Source: UBA1359 sp035411265 (GTDB lineage Bacteria > Patescibacteriota > Patescibacteriia > Patescibacteriales > Patescibacteriaceae). From it: a stretch of DNA of 40,448 nucleotides. Below, one piece after another: positions 7,659 through 14,533 of this stretch (positions are counted from its first letter, which is position 1; every line of letters begins with the position of its first letter). The stretch lies in assembly GCA_035411265.1 (NCBI GenBank), contig DAONSQ010000002.1:1-40448 (forward strand), given 5' to 3'. Below the pieces are notes generated by a model. It was not told where the DNA came from and did not search any database. It saw only the letters and a program-made list of their open reading frames with translations. The translations under genes were made by a program, and so were the position numbers.

Positions 7659-8798
7659 ATGTTTGAATTACAGCAAAAATCAACTCGTTCGGCAGCTCGT
7701 CGTGGTGTCTTAACAACAGCGCACGGTGCTGTGCCAACTCCGTTTTTCATGACTGTGGCTACTCAAGGAGTGGCTAAACATATTACTACTGAAGAATTGC
7801 GTCAGCTAGGGGCGCCAGTAGCTTTGTCTAATACTTACCATTTACTGCTAAGGCCAGGAATAGAAGCGATTAAGCGGCGCGGCGGATTGCACCAGTTTAT
7901 GGATTGGCAAGGTCCGATTTTAACTGATAGTGGTGGTTTTCAAGTTTTTTCTTTAGCCGGTGTTCGACCGGATAGTCAAAATTTGGTGCGTATTAAAGAA
8001 GATGGCGTCCATTTTAATTCGCCTTGGGATGGTAGCAAACAGTATTTGACCCCTGAATTATCTTTGGATTTGCAAGCTGCTTGTGGTGTTGATATTGCTG
8101 TTTGTCTTGATCAGTGCTTAGCTTTGCCGTCAACTCCGGAAAAAGTTAAACAGTCAGTGGAGCGGACCACGGCTTGGGCTAAAAGAGCCAAGCTTCATCA
8201 CGAGGGAATGCCAGAAAATAAGCCACTACTCTTTGCTGTTGTGCAGGGTGGTTTGGATATTGATTGGCGTCGTCGCAGTTTGGCTGATTTAGTGGCTTTA
8301 GATTTTGATGGTTATAATATTGGCGGCTTGTCAGTTGGTGAAACGGCTGAGGAAATGTATCGGATAATTGAAGCCATTGCTCTTGATATGCCAGAAGATA
8401 AAACTAGATATTTAATGGGTGTCGGTTATCCGGATAATATTGTAGAAGCTGTTAAACGGGGAGTTGATATGTTTGATTGCGTTATTCCAACTAGAGAAGG
8501 TCGTCATGGTCGGCTATTTTTTTGGCAGCCTGATCGTCGCTTGGTTGGTGAAAACGGGCAGGTGCTCAATTTTTATCGAACTGAAAATATTAAAAACAGC
8601 CAATTTGCCGAAATGGATCAGCCGATTAATCCCGAGTCCAGATTGCCGATTTTGCGGCGCTATACTTTGGCTTATTTGCATTATTTATATAAGATTGATG
8701 AGCCGCTTGGTCGTCGTTTAGCTAGTTTAAATAATCTGGAGTTTTATTATGATTTAATGATTGCTATCCGTGAGGCGATTGCATCTGGTCAATTATAA
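7659..8798 (+). CDS. tgt: tRNA-guanine transglycosylase lacking the zinc ligands
   Basis: 379 residues, a full-length TIM-barrel TGT that exchanges G34 of GUN-anticodon tRNAs for a queuine precursor. Visible motifs are 'LTDSGGFQVFSL' (D90, general acid/base), 'CLDQCLALPS', the 'GGLSVGETAEEMYRI' substrate loop and 'FDCVIPTREGRHGRLF' (D273, nucleophile). The zinc site C-x-C-x2-C-x25-H of Escherichia coli and Zymomonas TGT aligns without gaps to 'NPESRLPILRRY' and 'LNNLEFY', so the four ligands become S327, L329, L332 and N358. The fold around it is otherwise kept ('YTLAYLHYLYK'). The NARN segment is EGRH here, so substrate details could differ. No SD; three-base gap to the next gene. Confidence 0.9.
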   Translation: MFELQQKSTRSAARRGVLTTAHGAVPTPFFMTVATQGVAKHITTEELRQLGAPVALSNTYHLLLRPGIEAIKRRGGLHQFMDWQGPILTDSGGFQVFSLAGVRPDSQNLVRIKEDGVHFNSPWDGSKQYLTPELSLDLQAACGVDIAVCLDQCLALPSTPEKVKQSVERTTAWAKRAKLHHEGMPENKPLLFAVVQGGLDIDWRRRSLADLVALDFDGYNIGGLSVGETAEEMYRIIEAIALDMPEDKTRYLMGVGYPDNIVEAVKRGVDMFDCVIPTREGRHGRLFFWQPDRRLVGENGQVLNFYRTENIKNSQFAEMDQPINPESRLPILRRYTLAYLHYLYKIDEPLGRRLASLNNLEFYYDLMIAIREAIASGQL

Positions 8799-8801
8799 TT
8801 T

Positions 8802-9545
8802 ATGGAAATATTAGCTGTAAAAACTAAGCGTCTCAACCCACCCCAAGATGATGCTCTTGTGGCTCTTAGTGAAGCCTTGGATAATTTTGGTCTTAAGGAA
8901 AATGATGTTTTGGTAATAACTTCTAAAATTATCAGTCTTCATCAAGGTCGTTCTATCCCGATTGAACAAGTGTCAGATAAAGATGAATTGATTGCTAAAG
9001 AATCTCAAGCTTATTTGCCGCGAGCAATGGTGCCTCACAATTATGCTGTTTTAACGCTCCATCATCATTTAATTGCTCCATCGGCTGGGATTGATGAAAG
9101 CAATGCTTTGGATAATTATATTTTATTACCAGAAAGGGTTGAACAAGTCGCTCTAGAGTGGCACCAGTTTTTCAAAGAGCGCTACCGGCTAAATAATTTA
9201 GGAATTATTATCACTGACAGTCGTTCCAATCCTCTGCGGCTAGGGGTGACTGGTATTGGCTTAGCTTTTGCTGGTTTTCATCCGCTCCGTGATTATCGTG
9301 GTCAAGCTGATTTATTTGGTCGACCAATGAAGATTTCTCAAACTAATATTGTTGATTCTTTAGCGGCAGCGGCTGTTTTTGCTATGGGTGAATGTTCAGA
9401 GCAAACCCCAGCCGCTATTGTGCGCGGAGTTAGCGACCTTAATTTTACCAATGAAGATTGTCAGCCAGAATTATGGCTGTCACCTCAGGATGATATTTAT
9501 CAATCTTTTTATCGTGATTTTTTGCCGGGTGGTTGCGCTTTATAA
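8802..9545 (+). CDS. CofE-like gamma-glutamyl ligase
   Basis: 247 residues related to coenzyme F420-0:L-glutamate ligase (CofE/FbiB N-terminal domain). Family signatures are 'LVITSKIISLHQGR', 'APSAGIDESNA', 'GIIITDSRSNPLRLGVTGIG' and 'DLFGRPMKISQTNIVDSLA'. CofE adds glutamate to a phosphorylated deazaflavin using GTP. No F420 genes are near, and the host is probably too reduced to make F420. Homologues in such genomes are often labelled as putative folate-related gamma-glutamate ligases, so the acceptor is unknown. It is the last gene of the holB run, and the transferred-looking operon begins just after it. Confidence 0.8.
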   Translation: MEILAVKTKRLNPPQDDALVALSEALDNFGLKENDVLVITSKIISLHQGRSIPIEQVSDKDELIAKESQAYLPRAMVPHNYAVLTLHHHLIAPSAGIDESNALDNYILLPERVEQVALEWHQFFKERYRLNNLGIIITDSRSNPLRLGVTGIGLAFAGFHPLRDYRGQADLFGRPMKISQTNIVDSLAAAAVFAMGECSEQTPAAIVRGVSDLNFTNEDCQPELWLSPQDDIYQSFYRDFLPGGCAL

Positions 9546-9550
9546 AAATA

Positions 9551-9580
9551 TTGTTATTGACAAAAATATTAAAATATAGT
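9551..9580 (+). promoter_or_regulatory. Putative promoter of the peptide/radical SAM operon
   Basis: TTGTTA (9551-9556), an 18-base spacer and TATAGT (9575-9580). A better -35, TTGACA, lies at 9557-9562 but has no good -10 at normal spacing. One of these very probably drives the operon, because the gap is AT-rich and the upstream gene has just ended. Confidence 0.5.
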
Positions 9581-9599
9581 AAGTAGATATTAGGTGGAG

Positions 9600-9622
9600 A
9601 AGTTAACTACAGGTGTTAACTT
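9600..9622 (+). promoter_or_regulatory. Inverted repeat in the operon leader
   Basis: AAGTTAAC and GTTAACTT form an eight-pair stem over a seven-base loop. A related TTTAAC follows at 9630-9635, each TTAAC preceded by an AGGT-like stretch. It could be an operator with repeated half sites or an RNA stem ahead of the strong SD at 9645-9652. The regulator is not visible in the window. Confidence 0.45.
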
Positions 9623-9656
9623 TAGGTCTTTAACAAAAAACAAAAGGAGGTGAATT

Positions 9657-9857
9657 ATGTCACTAGATCCTAACAGAGAAAAAGGTGTGGTCACATTGTG
9701 CGGGGTAAAAGGATGCTGCCCAACAATTGACTTTACCGATTCTACCAGAATTATTATTAAAGATGATTTTGGTGGAAACGTTCAGCTTACCCAAGAACAA
9801 TGGGCTGAGCTGAAAAAATTTGGCGAAAAAAATAAACTCTTAAGCCCCTGGTGTTAA
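9657..9857 (+). CDS. 66-aa Cys-containing peptide, putative radical SAM substrate
   Basis: 66 residues preceded by a full-strength SD (AAAGGAGGTG), unlike almost all genes in the window. There are four Cys: C15, C20 and C21 in LCGVKGCCPT, and C66 as the final residue (SPWC). The middle carries an acidic, strand-like stretch (IIIKDDFGGN) and a helix-like stretch (LTQEQWAELKKF) that could be a docking element for the RRE-like domain of the maturase. It is encoded directly before a radical SAM enzyme, the usual arrangement for a ribosomally synthesised, modified peptide. Modification, cleavage site and activity are inference. It could instead be a small metal- or cluster-binding partner. No exporter or peptidase gene is adjacent. 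Confidence 0.75.
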   Translation: MSLDPNREKGVVTLCGVKGCCPTIDFTDSTRIIIKDDFGGNVQLTQEQWAELKKFGEKNKLLSPWC

Positions 9858-9878
9858 TTTAAACTGGGGGCTGTTTTT
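9843..9878 (+). terminator. Intercistronic attenuating terminator
   Basis: AGCCCCTGGT (9843-9852) pairs with ACTGGGGGCT (9863-9872) in ten pairs including two wobbles, followed by GTTTTT. The left arm contains the last codons and stop of the peptide gene. Partial termination here would give more peptide mRNA than maturase mRNA, which suits a substrate-enzyme pair. Confidence 0.75.
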
Positions 9879-9899
9879 AAAACATGATTAGGAGGTGTT

Positions 9900-11222
9900 A
9901 TGTGGTCGAAATATTTAAGAGTTAAAGAAAAAGAAGGGATTGTGGCTATATTTCACGAGCTTCATCCAGATCCGCTCTATTTTGAAGTTGATCAGTGGTT
10001 AAAAATCAAGAATCAAAAAACCTATTACCATGACAACGGTTTTGTTGATAAATTAAGGGAAAAGAAGTTAATTATTGATAAGCCACAGGAGGATATTGAT
10101 GAGTTTGAGAAGGTTAATTTTTTGCTTGAAAAAAAATTAAATAATCCAACCATTTTATATCTAATGACTTCTCAGGGCTGTAATTTAAGTTGTAAATATT
10201 GTCCGATACCTAAAATAAAAATGGAAAATGGTAATATTTTACTTTCAGAGAAAGATGCTATTTTAGGTATAGATTTGTGGCAAAAACACTTAAAAGACAT
10301 TGATAATAAGCCAGATCAATATTACGTTATTTTTTATGGAGGGGAACCTCTTTTGAATGTCAAAACAATTGTAGCTTCTCTTAAATATTTGAAGAAGCAA
10401 ATTCAGAATAATTTATTACCGAAAGAAATTAACTTCATGATAGCAACCAACGGTGTCTTGATTGATGAAGATATTGTTAATATTTGTAAGGAGTATAATG
10501 TTATGGTTACTATTGGTCTTGATGGACCAAAAGAAATTAATGATATTCTAAGAGTTGACAACAATGGTTATGGAACTTATGACCGAGTAATCAAATCAAT
10601 AAAATTGTTAGTAGATAACGGTATACCAACATTCGCTTCGGTTAGCATAACGCCATTTAATATTGATTTGATTTCTAATTTTTCGTCTTTCTTTGAAAAG
10701 ATTGGAGTTAACAAATTTGGCTTTAATTTTTTAAAAGGACGAGCTCTTTTAGAGATAGTTGGTGATAGTCAGATTAATGAATATTATCAAAAAGCTTCTT
10801 CTGGGGTAATAAATAATTTTCGAAATCAAACAATACCCAACTTTGAGTATCAAATGGAAAGAAAATTGCAAGCATTCGAAGATAAAGACTTTTATCCAGT
10901 CGATTGTACCTGCTATGGTAATCAACTAGTAGTACAACCAGACGGACAAATTTCTAACTGTCCGTTCCATAAATCCAACCTAGGTCAAGTAGAGTCAATT
11001 AGTAATGACTTTAGAATTTGGCAACAACCTATTGTAAAAGAGTGGAGAAAAAATTTGCCACTTTATTTTAATGGAGAAGCAAAGGCTCTTAGTGGAGGTG
11101 GTTGTACTTGGAGTTTGTTGGATTTTGAAAAAAGTTTTTCTCATCCTGATAAAATTAGTGAATTATTTTCAGAGGAGGTGCTAGATGAATTTATCTGGAG
11201 AAGATATTCGAGGCAGAATTAA
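9900..11222 (+). CDS. Radical SAM peptide maturase with RRE-like and reduced SPASM regions
   Basis: 440 residues with a strong SD (AGGAGGTG). Residues 1-75 look like a PqqD/RRE peptide-binding winged helix. The radical SAM core carries C94-x3-C98-x2-C101 (GCNLSCKYC) for the 4Fe-4S cluster and 'YGGEP' at 146-150 for SAM, then 'ATNGVLID' and 'GLDGPKEIND'. The C-terminal region has C336, C338, C354 and C402 around 'LVVQPDGQISNCPFHKSNLGQ'. This is the SPASM signature with fewer Cys than the usual seven, so perhaps one auxiliary cluster. Such enzymes form thioether, C-C or related cross-links in peptides. The substrate is most likely the 66-aa peptide upstream. The last 38 bases overlap the next gene. 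ATA and AAA codons are commoner than in flanking genes. Confidence 0.9.
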   Translation: MWSKYLRVKEKEGIVAIFHELHPDPLYFEVDQWLKIKNQKTYYHDNGFVDKLREKKLIIDKPQEDIDEFEKVNFLLEKKLNNPTILYLMTSQGCNLSCKYCPIPKIKMENGNILLSEKDAILGIDLWQKHLKDIDNKPDQYYVIFYGGEPLLNVKTIVASLKYLKKQIQNNLLPKEINFMIATNGVLIDEDIVNICKEYNVMVTIGLDGPKEINDILRVDNNGYGTYDRVIKSIKLLVDNGIPTFASVSITPFNIDLISNFSSFFEKIGVNKFGFNFLKGRALLEIVGDSQINEYYQKASSGVINNFRNQTIPNFEYQMERKLQAFEDKDFYPVDCTCYGNQLVVQPDGQISNCPFHKSNLGQVESISNDFRIWQQPIVKEWRKNLPLYFNGEAKALSGGGCTWSLLDFEKSFSHPDKISELFSEEVLDEFIWRRYSRQN

Positions 11223-12024
11223 AATTGGAATTATCGGTGGTTCTGGTATGTGCAAATTTGATGAAATAAAAACCGTTTTCAAAATAAAACCAGAAACAAA
11301 ATATGGAGATATTTCTGATGAAATTCTAATTTGTGAGGTCAATGGACAATTAGTGGCCTTTATTCCTAGACATGGGTCCAAACACAGTATAGCGCCGCAC
11401 AAAGTACCGTATAAGGCTAATTTGTTAACACTTAAAGAAATTGGAGTTAAATATGTTATTGGTACCTGCATAGTCGGTAGTTTGAAAAAAGAAATTGAGC
11501 CAGGTAGTATTGTTTTGCCTGATCAATTTGTTAACCTTACATGGGGTAGGGATGATTACGTTGATATGGATAATGGCTCTTTTGTTCATTTACCAATGGA
11601 TAAGCCGTATTGTGAAAATTTAAGAAATTTGATTGCTTCAGCGGCAAATAATTTAAATATGCCGGTGAAAAAAGATGGAACCGTTGTAGTTATTCAAGGA
11701 CCGCGTTTTTCAACCCTAGCCGAAAGTAAATGGCTTTCTTCAAATAATTGGGATATTGTTAACATGACCCAATATCCTGAATGTTATTTAGCTAAAGAAC
11801 TTGGTTTATGTTACGCAGCTATTGCTTCGGTAACTGATTATGATGTTGGTCTTCAAAAACAGCTAACTATTGGGCCAGAACAAATGAATGTCATCTTGGA
11901 TATTTTCCAGAACAATATCAAGAACGTCAAGGCGTTATTATTGAAATTCTTGAATCTGTTTGGTGATTTTTCCTGTAATTGCGCAAAAGAATTAACTAAA
12001 AATTATTACGAGGAAAATTTATAA
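11185..12024 (+). CDS. mtnP: MTA phosphorylase-type nucleoside phosphorylase
   Basis: 279 residues, starting inside the radical SAM gene behind a strong SD (GAGGAGGTG), so the two are translationally linked. Family motifs: phosphate loop 'IGIIGGSG', 'FIPRHGSKHSIAPHKVPYKAN', 'IGTCIVGSL', 'VIQGPRFSTLAES', 'DIVNMTQYPE' and 'VTDYD'. The two Asp of TDYD point to a 6-aminopurine base, as in 5'-methylthioadenosine phosphorylase, rather than inosine/guanosine as in PNP. GPRFSTR has become GPRFSTL. MTAP enzymes can also phosphorolyse 5'-deoxyadenosine, the inhibitory product of radical SAM reactions, so here it may clear by-products of the maturase. That coupling is inference from gene order. Confidence 0.9.
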   Translation: MNLSGEDIRGRIKIGIIGGSGMCKFDEIKTVFKIKPETKYGDISDEILICEVNGQLVAFIPRHGSKHSIAPHKVPYKANLLTLKEIGVKYVIGTCIVGSLKKEIEPGSIVLPDQFVNLTWGRDDYVDMDNGSFVHLPMDKPYCENLRNLIASAANNLNMPVKKDGTVVVIQGPRFSTLAESKWLSSNNWDIVNMTQYPECYLAKELGLCYAAIASVTDYDVGLQKQLTIGPEQMNVILDIFQNNIKNVKALLLKFLNLFGDFSCNCAKELTKNYYEENL

Positions 12025-12031
12025 TCTAAAC

Positions 12032-12063
12032 ACCGCCCTGTTATTTATTGGGCGGTTTTTTTG
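12032..12063 (+). terminator. Rho-independent terminator of the radical SAM operon
   Basis: ACCGCCC pairs with GGGCGGT over an 11-base loop, followed by eight T in a row. It isolates the peptide/maturase/phosphorylase operon from the ABC-F gene. Confidence 0.92.
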
Positions 12064-12101
12064 TAGCTCTTGATATTTTTTTGTTTTTATGTCATTTTTA
12101 C

Positions 12102-12130
12102 GTGACGTGGTTCATTAACAATGGTATAAT
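12102..12130 (+). promoter_or_regulatory. Extended -10 promoter of the ABC-F gene
   Basis: TGGTATAAT (12122-12130) is a consensus extended -10. A weak -35 (GTGACG, 12102-12107) sits 17 bases upstream. A strong SD (AAAAGGAGG) follows before the ATG at 12161. Confidence 0.75.
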
Positions 12131-12160
12131 AAAAAAATAAATAAAAGGAGGTTTGTTATC

Positions 12161-13837
12161 ATGTTAAAAGTACAAAACCTACAAAAAAGCTTTGGTGCAC
12201 TAAGTGTTATTTCTGATGTTTCTTTTTCATTGGCACGGGGGCAAAAAGTAGCACTTGTTGGCCATAATGGAACCGGAAAGACAACACTGTTAAAAATTAT
12301 TGCTGGAATCGAAACACAAGATTCTGGCAGTGTTGAAATTGCCAGTGACGTTTGCATTGGTTACCTTCCTCAAGATACTAGTTTAGCTACTAGCGAATCC
12401 ATTATTAATTATTTGAAAAAGGAAGCAGGTATTGACTTACTTGAGAAAGAATTAGATGAACTAACCCTTGATTTAGAAGATCCATTAAAGGCTAGCCGGT
12501 ATAGTGATGTTAGGGCTAAATATGAGCATCTGGATGGTTATTCTTTTGTTCATAAGGTTAAAACAATACTTACGGGGCTTGGCTTTAATGATATCGATCT
12601 TGAGTGTTCACTATCTAAACTAAGCAGTGGTCAAAAAAGTAAAATAGTGTTAGCGGGGATTTTGTTAAGGGGTGTTGATTTGCTTTTGCTTGATGAGCCA
12701 ACAAATAACCTCGATATTCCTGCTTTAATTTGGTTAGAAGATTTTTTACAAAAATCTGAAGCAGCCTGTATTATTGTTTCTCATGATCGTAAATTTCTTG
12801 ATCGAGTTGTTAATAAAATTTTCGAAATTGATTGGAGTTCACATCAGTTAAATATTAGCAGAGGTATTTATAGTGATTATTTGATGATGAAAACAAAAAT
12901 TGCAGCTAACAAAAAAGAGGAATATCGCATCCAGCAAGAAGAGATTGAAAGATTAACCGAAAGGGCTCGAGAGAAAAAAAATGATGCAGCGAAAGGTTCT
13001 CGTTGGCAAGGAAGCGATAATGATAAGTTTTCTAGAGGATTTAAACGTGACCAGTCAGCAAAATCATCAAAAATAGCTAAATCAATAGAAAAACGTATTG
13101 ATCAGATGGATAAGATAGAAAAACCAGCCGAAAGAAAACCGCTTGAAATTGAAATCGAGTCAAGCTTTGAACATGGTAATTTTGATATCAAAGGCTTAGG
13201 AGTGGTTTTTGGTTATAAAGGTGGTTTTGTTTCTTGTCCAGCTTCTTTTGATATTAAATATGGTAGTAGAGTTGGTATTATGGGCTTAAACGGTGCCGGT
13301 AAATCAACTCTATTAAAAACAATAACAAACGAAATAAAGCCGTTGGAAGGTCAAATAATATTGGGCTCCGGGGTTAAAATTGGCAACATGGCACAAGAAC
13401 ATGAAATATTACCAAGAAAAAAAACTCCGTTAGAATTTATTGTTGAGTCAACGTCATTAAGTAGACAAGAAGCTTACGCTAAACTTGTAAGATTTGGATT
13501 TAATAAGAACCAGATTGAAGCATTGATTGAAATCTTAAGTCCTGGTGGTCGAGCACGTCTTATTCTTGCCATGTTCTCGGCACAATTAATCAATACTTTA
13601 ATTCTAGATGAGCCAACGAATCATTTAGATATTGAAGTTTTAGATGCACTTGAGGAGCTGTTGAGTTCTTATAAGGGGACAATAATAGTTGTTTCTCATG
13701 ATAGATATTTTTTAGAAAAATTATCTCTTAATACTGTGTTTGTTTTGTCTAATGGTAATCTTTCTAAAATTTCAAGTTACGAAAAATATATTGCTATGAT
13801 CGAAGATCAGGCTAGAAAAATTAGCAATATTTTATAA
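12161..13837 (+). CDS. ABC-F family ATPase
   Basis: 558 residues with two ABC ATPase domains and no membrane segment, as in ribosome-binding ABC-F proteins. Domain 1: Walker A GHNGTGKTT, signature LSSGQKSK, Walker B LLLLDEPTNNLD, switch SHDRKF. Domain 2: GLNGAGKST, signature LSPGGRAR (Gly where Glu is usual), TLILDEPTNHLD, SHDRYF. Between them is a charged linker (about residues 240-325, 'KGSRWQGSDNDKFSRGFKRD') of the sort that reaches into the ribosomal exit site. Members either act in translation (EttA, Uup) or protect ribosomes from antibiotics; I cannot tell which from sequence alone. Its own promoter, strong SD and terminator, and its place beside the peptide operon, suggest arrival with it and possibly self-protection. 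Confidence 0.88.
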   Translation: MLKVQNLQKSFGALSVISDVSFSLARGQKVALVGHNGTGKTTLLKIIAGIETQDSGSVEIASDVCIGYLPQDTSLATSESIINYLKKEAGIDLLEKELDELTLDLEDPLKASRYSDVRAKYEHLDGYSFVHKVKTILTGLGFNDIDLECSLSKLSSGQKSKIVLAGILLRGVDLLLLDEPTNNLDIPALIWLEDFLQKSEAACIIVSHDRKFLDRVVNKIFEIDWSSHQLNISRGIYSDYLMMKTKIAANKKEEYRIQQEEIERLTERAREKKNDAAKGSRWQGSDNDKFSRGFKRDQSAKSSKIAKSIEKRIDQMDKIEKPAERKPLEIEIESSFEHGNFDIKGLGVVFGYKGGFVSCPASFDIKYGSRVGIMGLNGAGKSTLLKTITNEIKPLEGQIILGSGVKIGNMAQEHEILPRKKTPLEFIVESTSLSRQEAYAKLVRFGFNKNQIEALIEILSPGGRARLILAMFSAQLINTLILDEPTNHLDIEVLDALEELLSSYKGTIIVVSHDRYFLEKLSLNTVFVLSNGNLSKISSYEKYIAMIEDQARKISNIL

Positions 13838-13842
13838 TAACC

Positions 13843-13874
13843 ACCCGATAAACTAAAGGTTTGTCGGGTTTTTA
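13843..13874 (+). terminator. Rho-independent terminator
   Basis: ACCCGATAAAC pairs with GTTTGTCGGGT (11 pairs, one wobble; loop TAAAG), followed by a T-rich tract. It ends the ABC-F unit immediately before the next ATG. Confidence 0.88.
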
Positions 13875-13878
13875 TTTT

Positions 13879-14520
13879 ATGATTCAAGTAGAGAAAATAG
13901 CTGAAAAAGTAAATAAAAAACTTCAACAATGGTCACTAGAGCAGAGTAGGTTAATTGTGGCTATTGATGGTTGTGCTGGGTCAGGTAAGACAATTATCGC
14001 CGATTTTATTGCTAAGCAAAATAAAGAAGTAATAGTTATTCATTTAGATGATTTTATTAAACATTGGCAGGATAGAAAGGAAATGATTGAAAAAGCTCCT
14101 GATAAAACAGTTGTTTTTAGAAAAAATTGGTATCGTTATCATGATTTGGCCAGTATTTTGCAATTATTTAAAAATAGACAATCAGAGGTTGCAGAATTTT
14201 ATCCTTATGATTATGATAAAAATGATTTCGGAGTAGTTAAGGTCTTAGAACTTAATAAGAAAATCTTAATAGTTGAAGGTGTTTTTCTTTTTCAGTCAGA
14301 AGCAGAAATTAGTAGCTATTGGGATAAGACTATTTATTTAGATGTTGATTTGTCTAAAGCTACCGACCGAGTAATTGATCGAGAAAAAAAGAAATGGGGC
14401 AAAGATTATTTACCGCTAGATCATCCTGATAATTGGTTTAAGTACTACAAGGAAGCCTACCTTCAATATTTAAAAGATTTTCAGTTGCCGGAAAAGTGTG
14501 ATTTTGTCCTAAAACTCTAG
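13879..14520 (+). CDS. Uridine kinase-like P-loop kinase
   Basis: 213 residues from the ATG at 13879; an upstream start at 13861 would lie inside the terminator and is rejected. Walker A is GCAGSGKT (31-38). 'VIHLDDFIKHW' (about 54-64) matches the substrate-binding Asp region of uridine kinase/phosphoribulokinase folds, and 'LIVEGVFLFQ' is the Walker-B-like strand with the 'EG' of uridine kinases. A lid with Arg/Lys (DRVIDREKKKWG) follows. It probably phosphorylates a nucleoside or small alcohol, but the substrate is uncertain. There is no SD, unlike the ABC-F gene just upstream, although base composition is similarly AT-rich. mnmA follows 13 bases after the stop. Confidence 0.75.
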   Translation: MIQVEKIAEKVNKKLQQWSLEQSRLIVAIDGCAGSGKTIIADFIAKQNKEVIVIHLDDFIKHWQDRKEMIEKAPDKTVVFRKNWYRYHDLASILQLFKNRQSEVAEFYPYDYDKNDFGVVKVLELNKKILIVEGVFLFQSEAEISSYWDKTIYLDVDLSKATDRVIDREKKKWGKDYLPLDHPDNWFKYYKEAYLQYLKDFQLPEKCDFVLKL

Positions 14521-14533
14521 TTTTATTTGAATT

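Noticed and set aside
9623..9652. A preQ1-I-like riboswitch before the peptide gene, because TTTAACAAAAAACAAAAGG resembles the A-rich tail and SD of that class, and tgt lies upstream.
   Set aside because: I could not build the required P1 stem directly before the A-rich tail, and no C-rich loop can pair with the tail or SD. Only the A-rich stretch matches.
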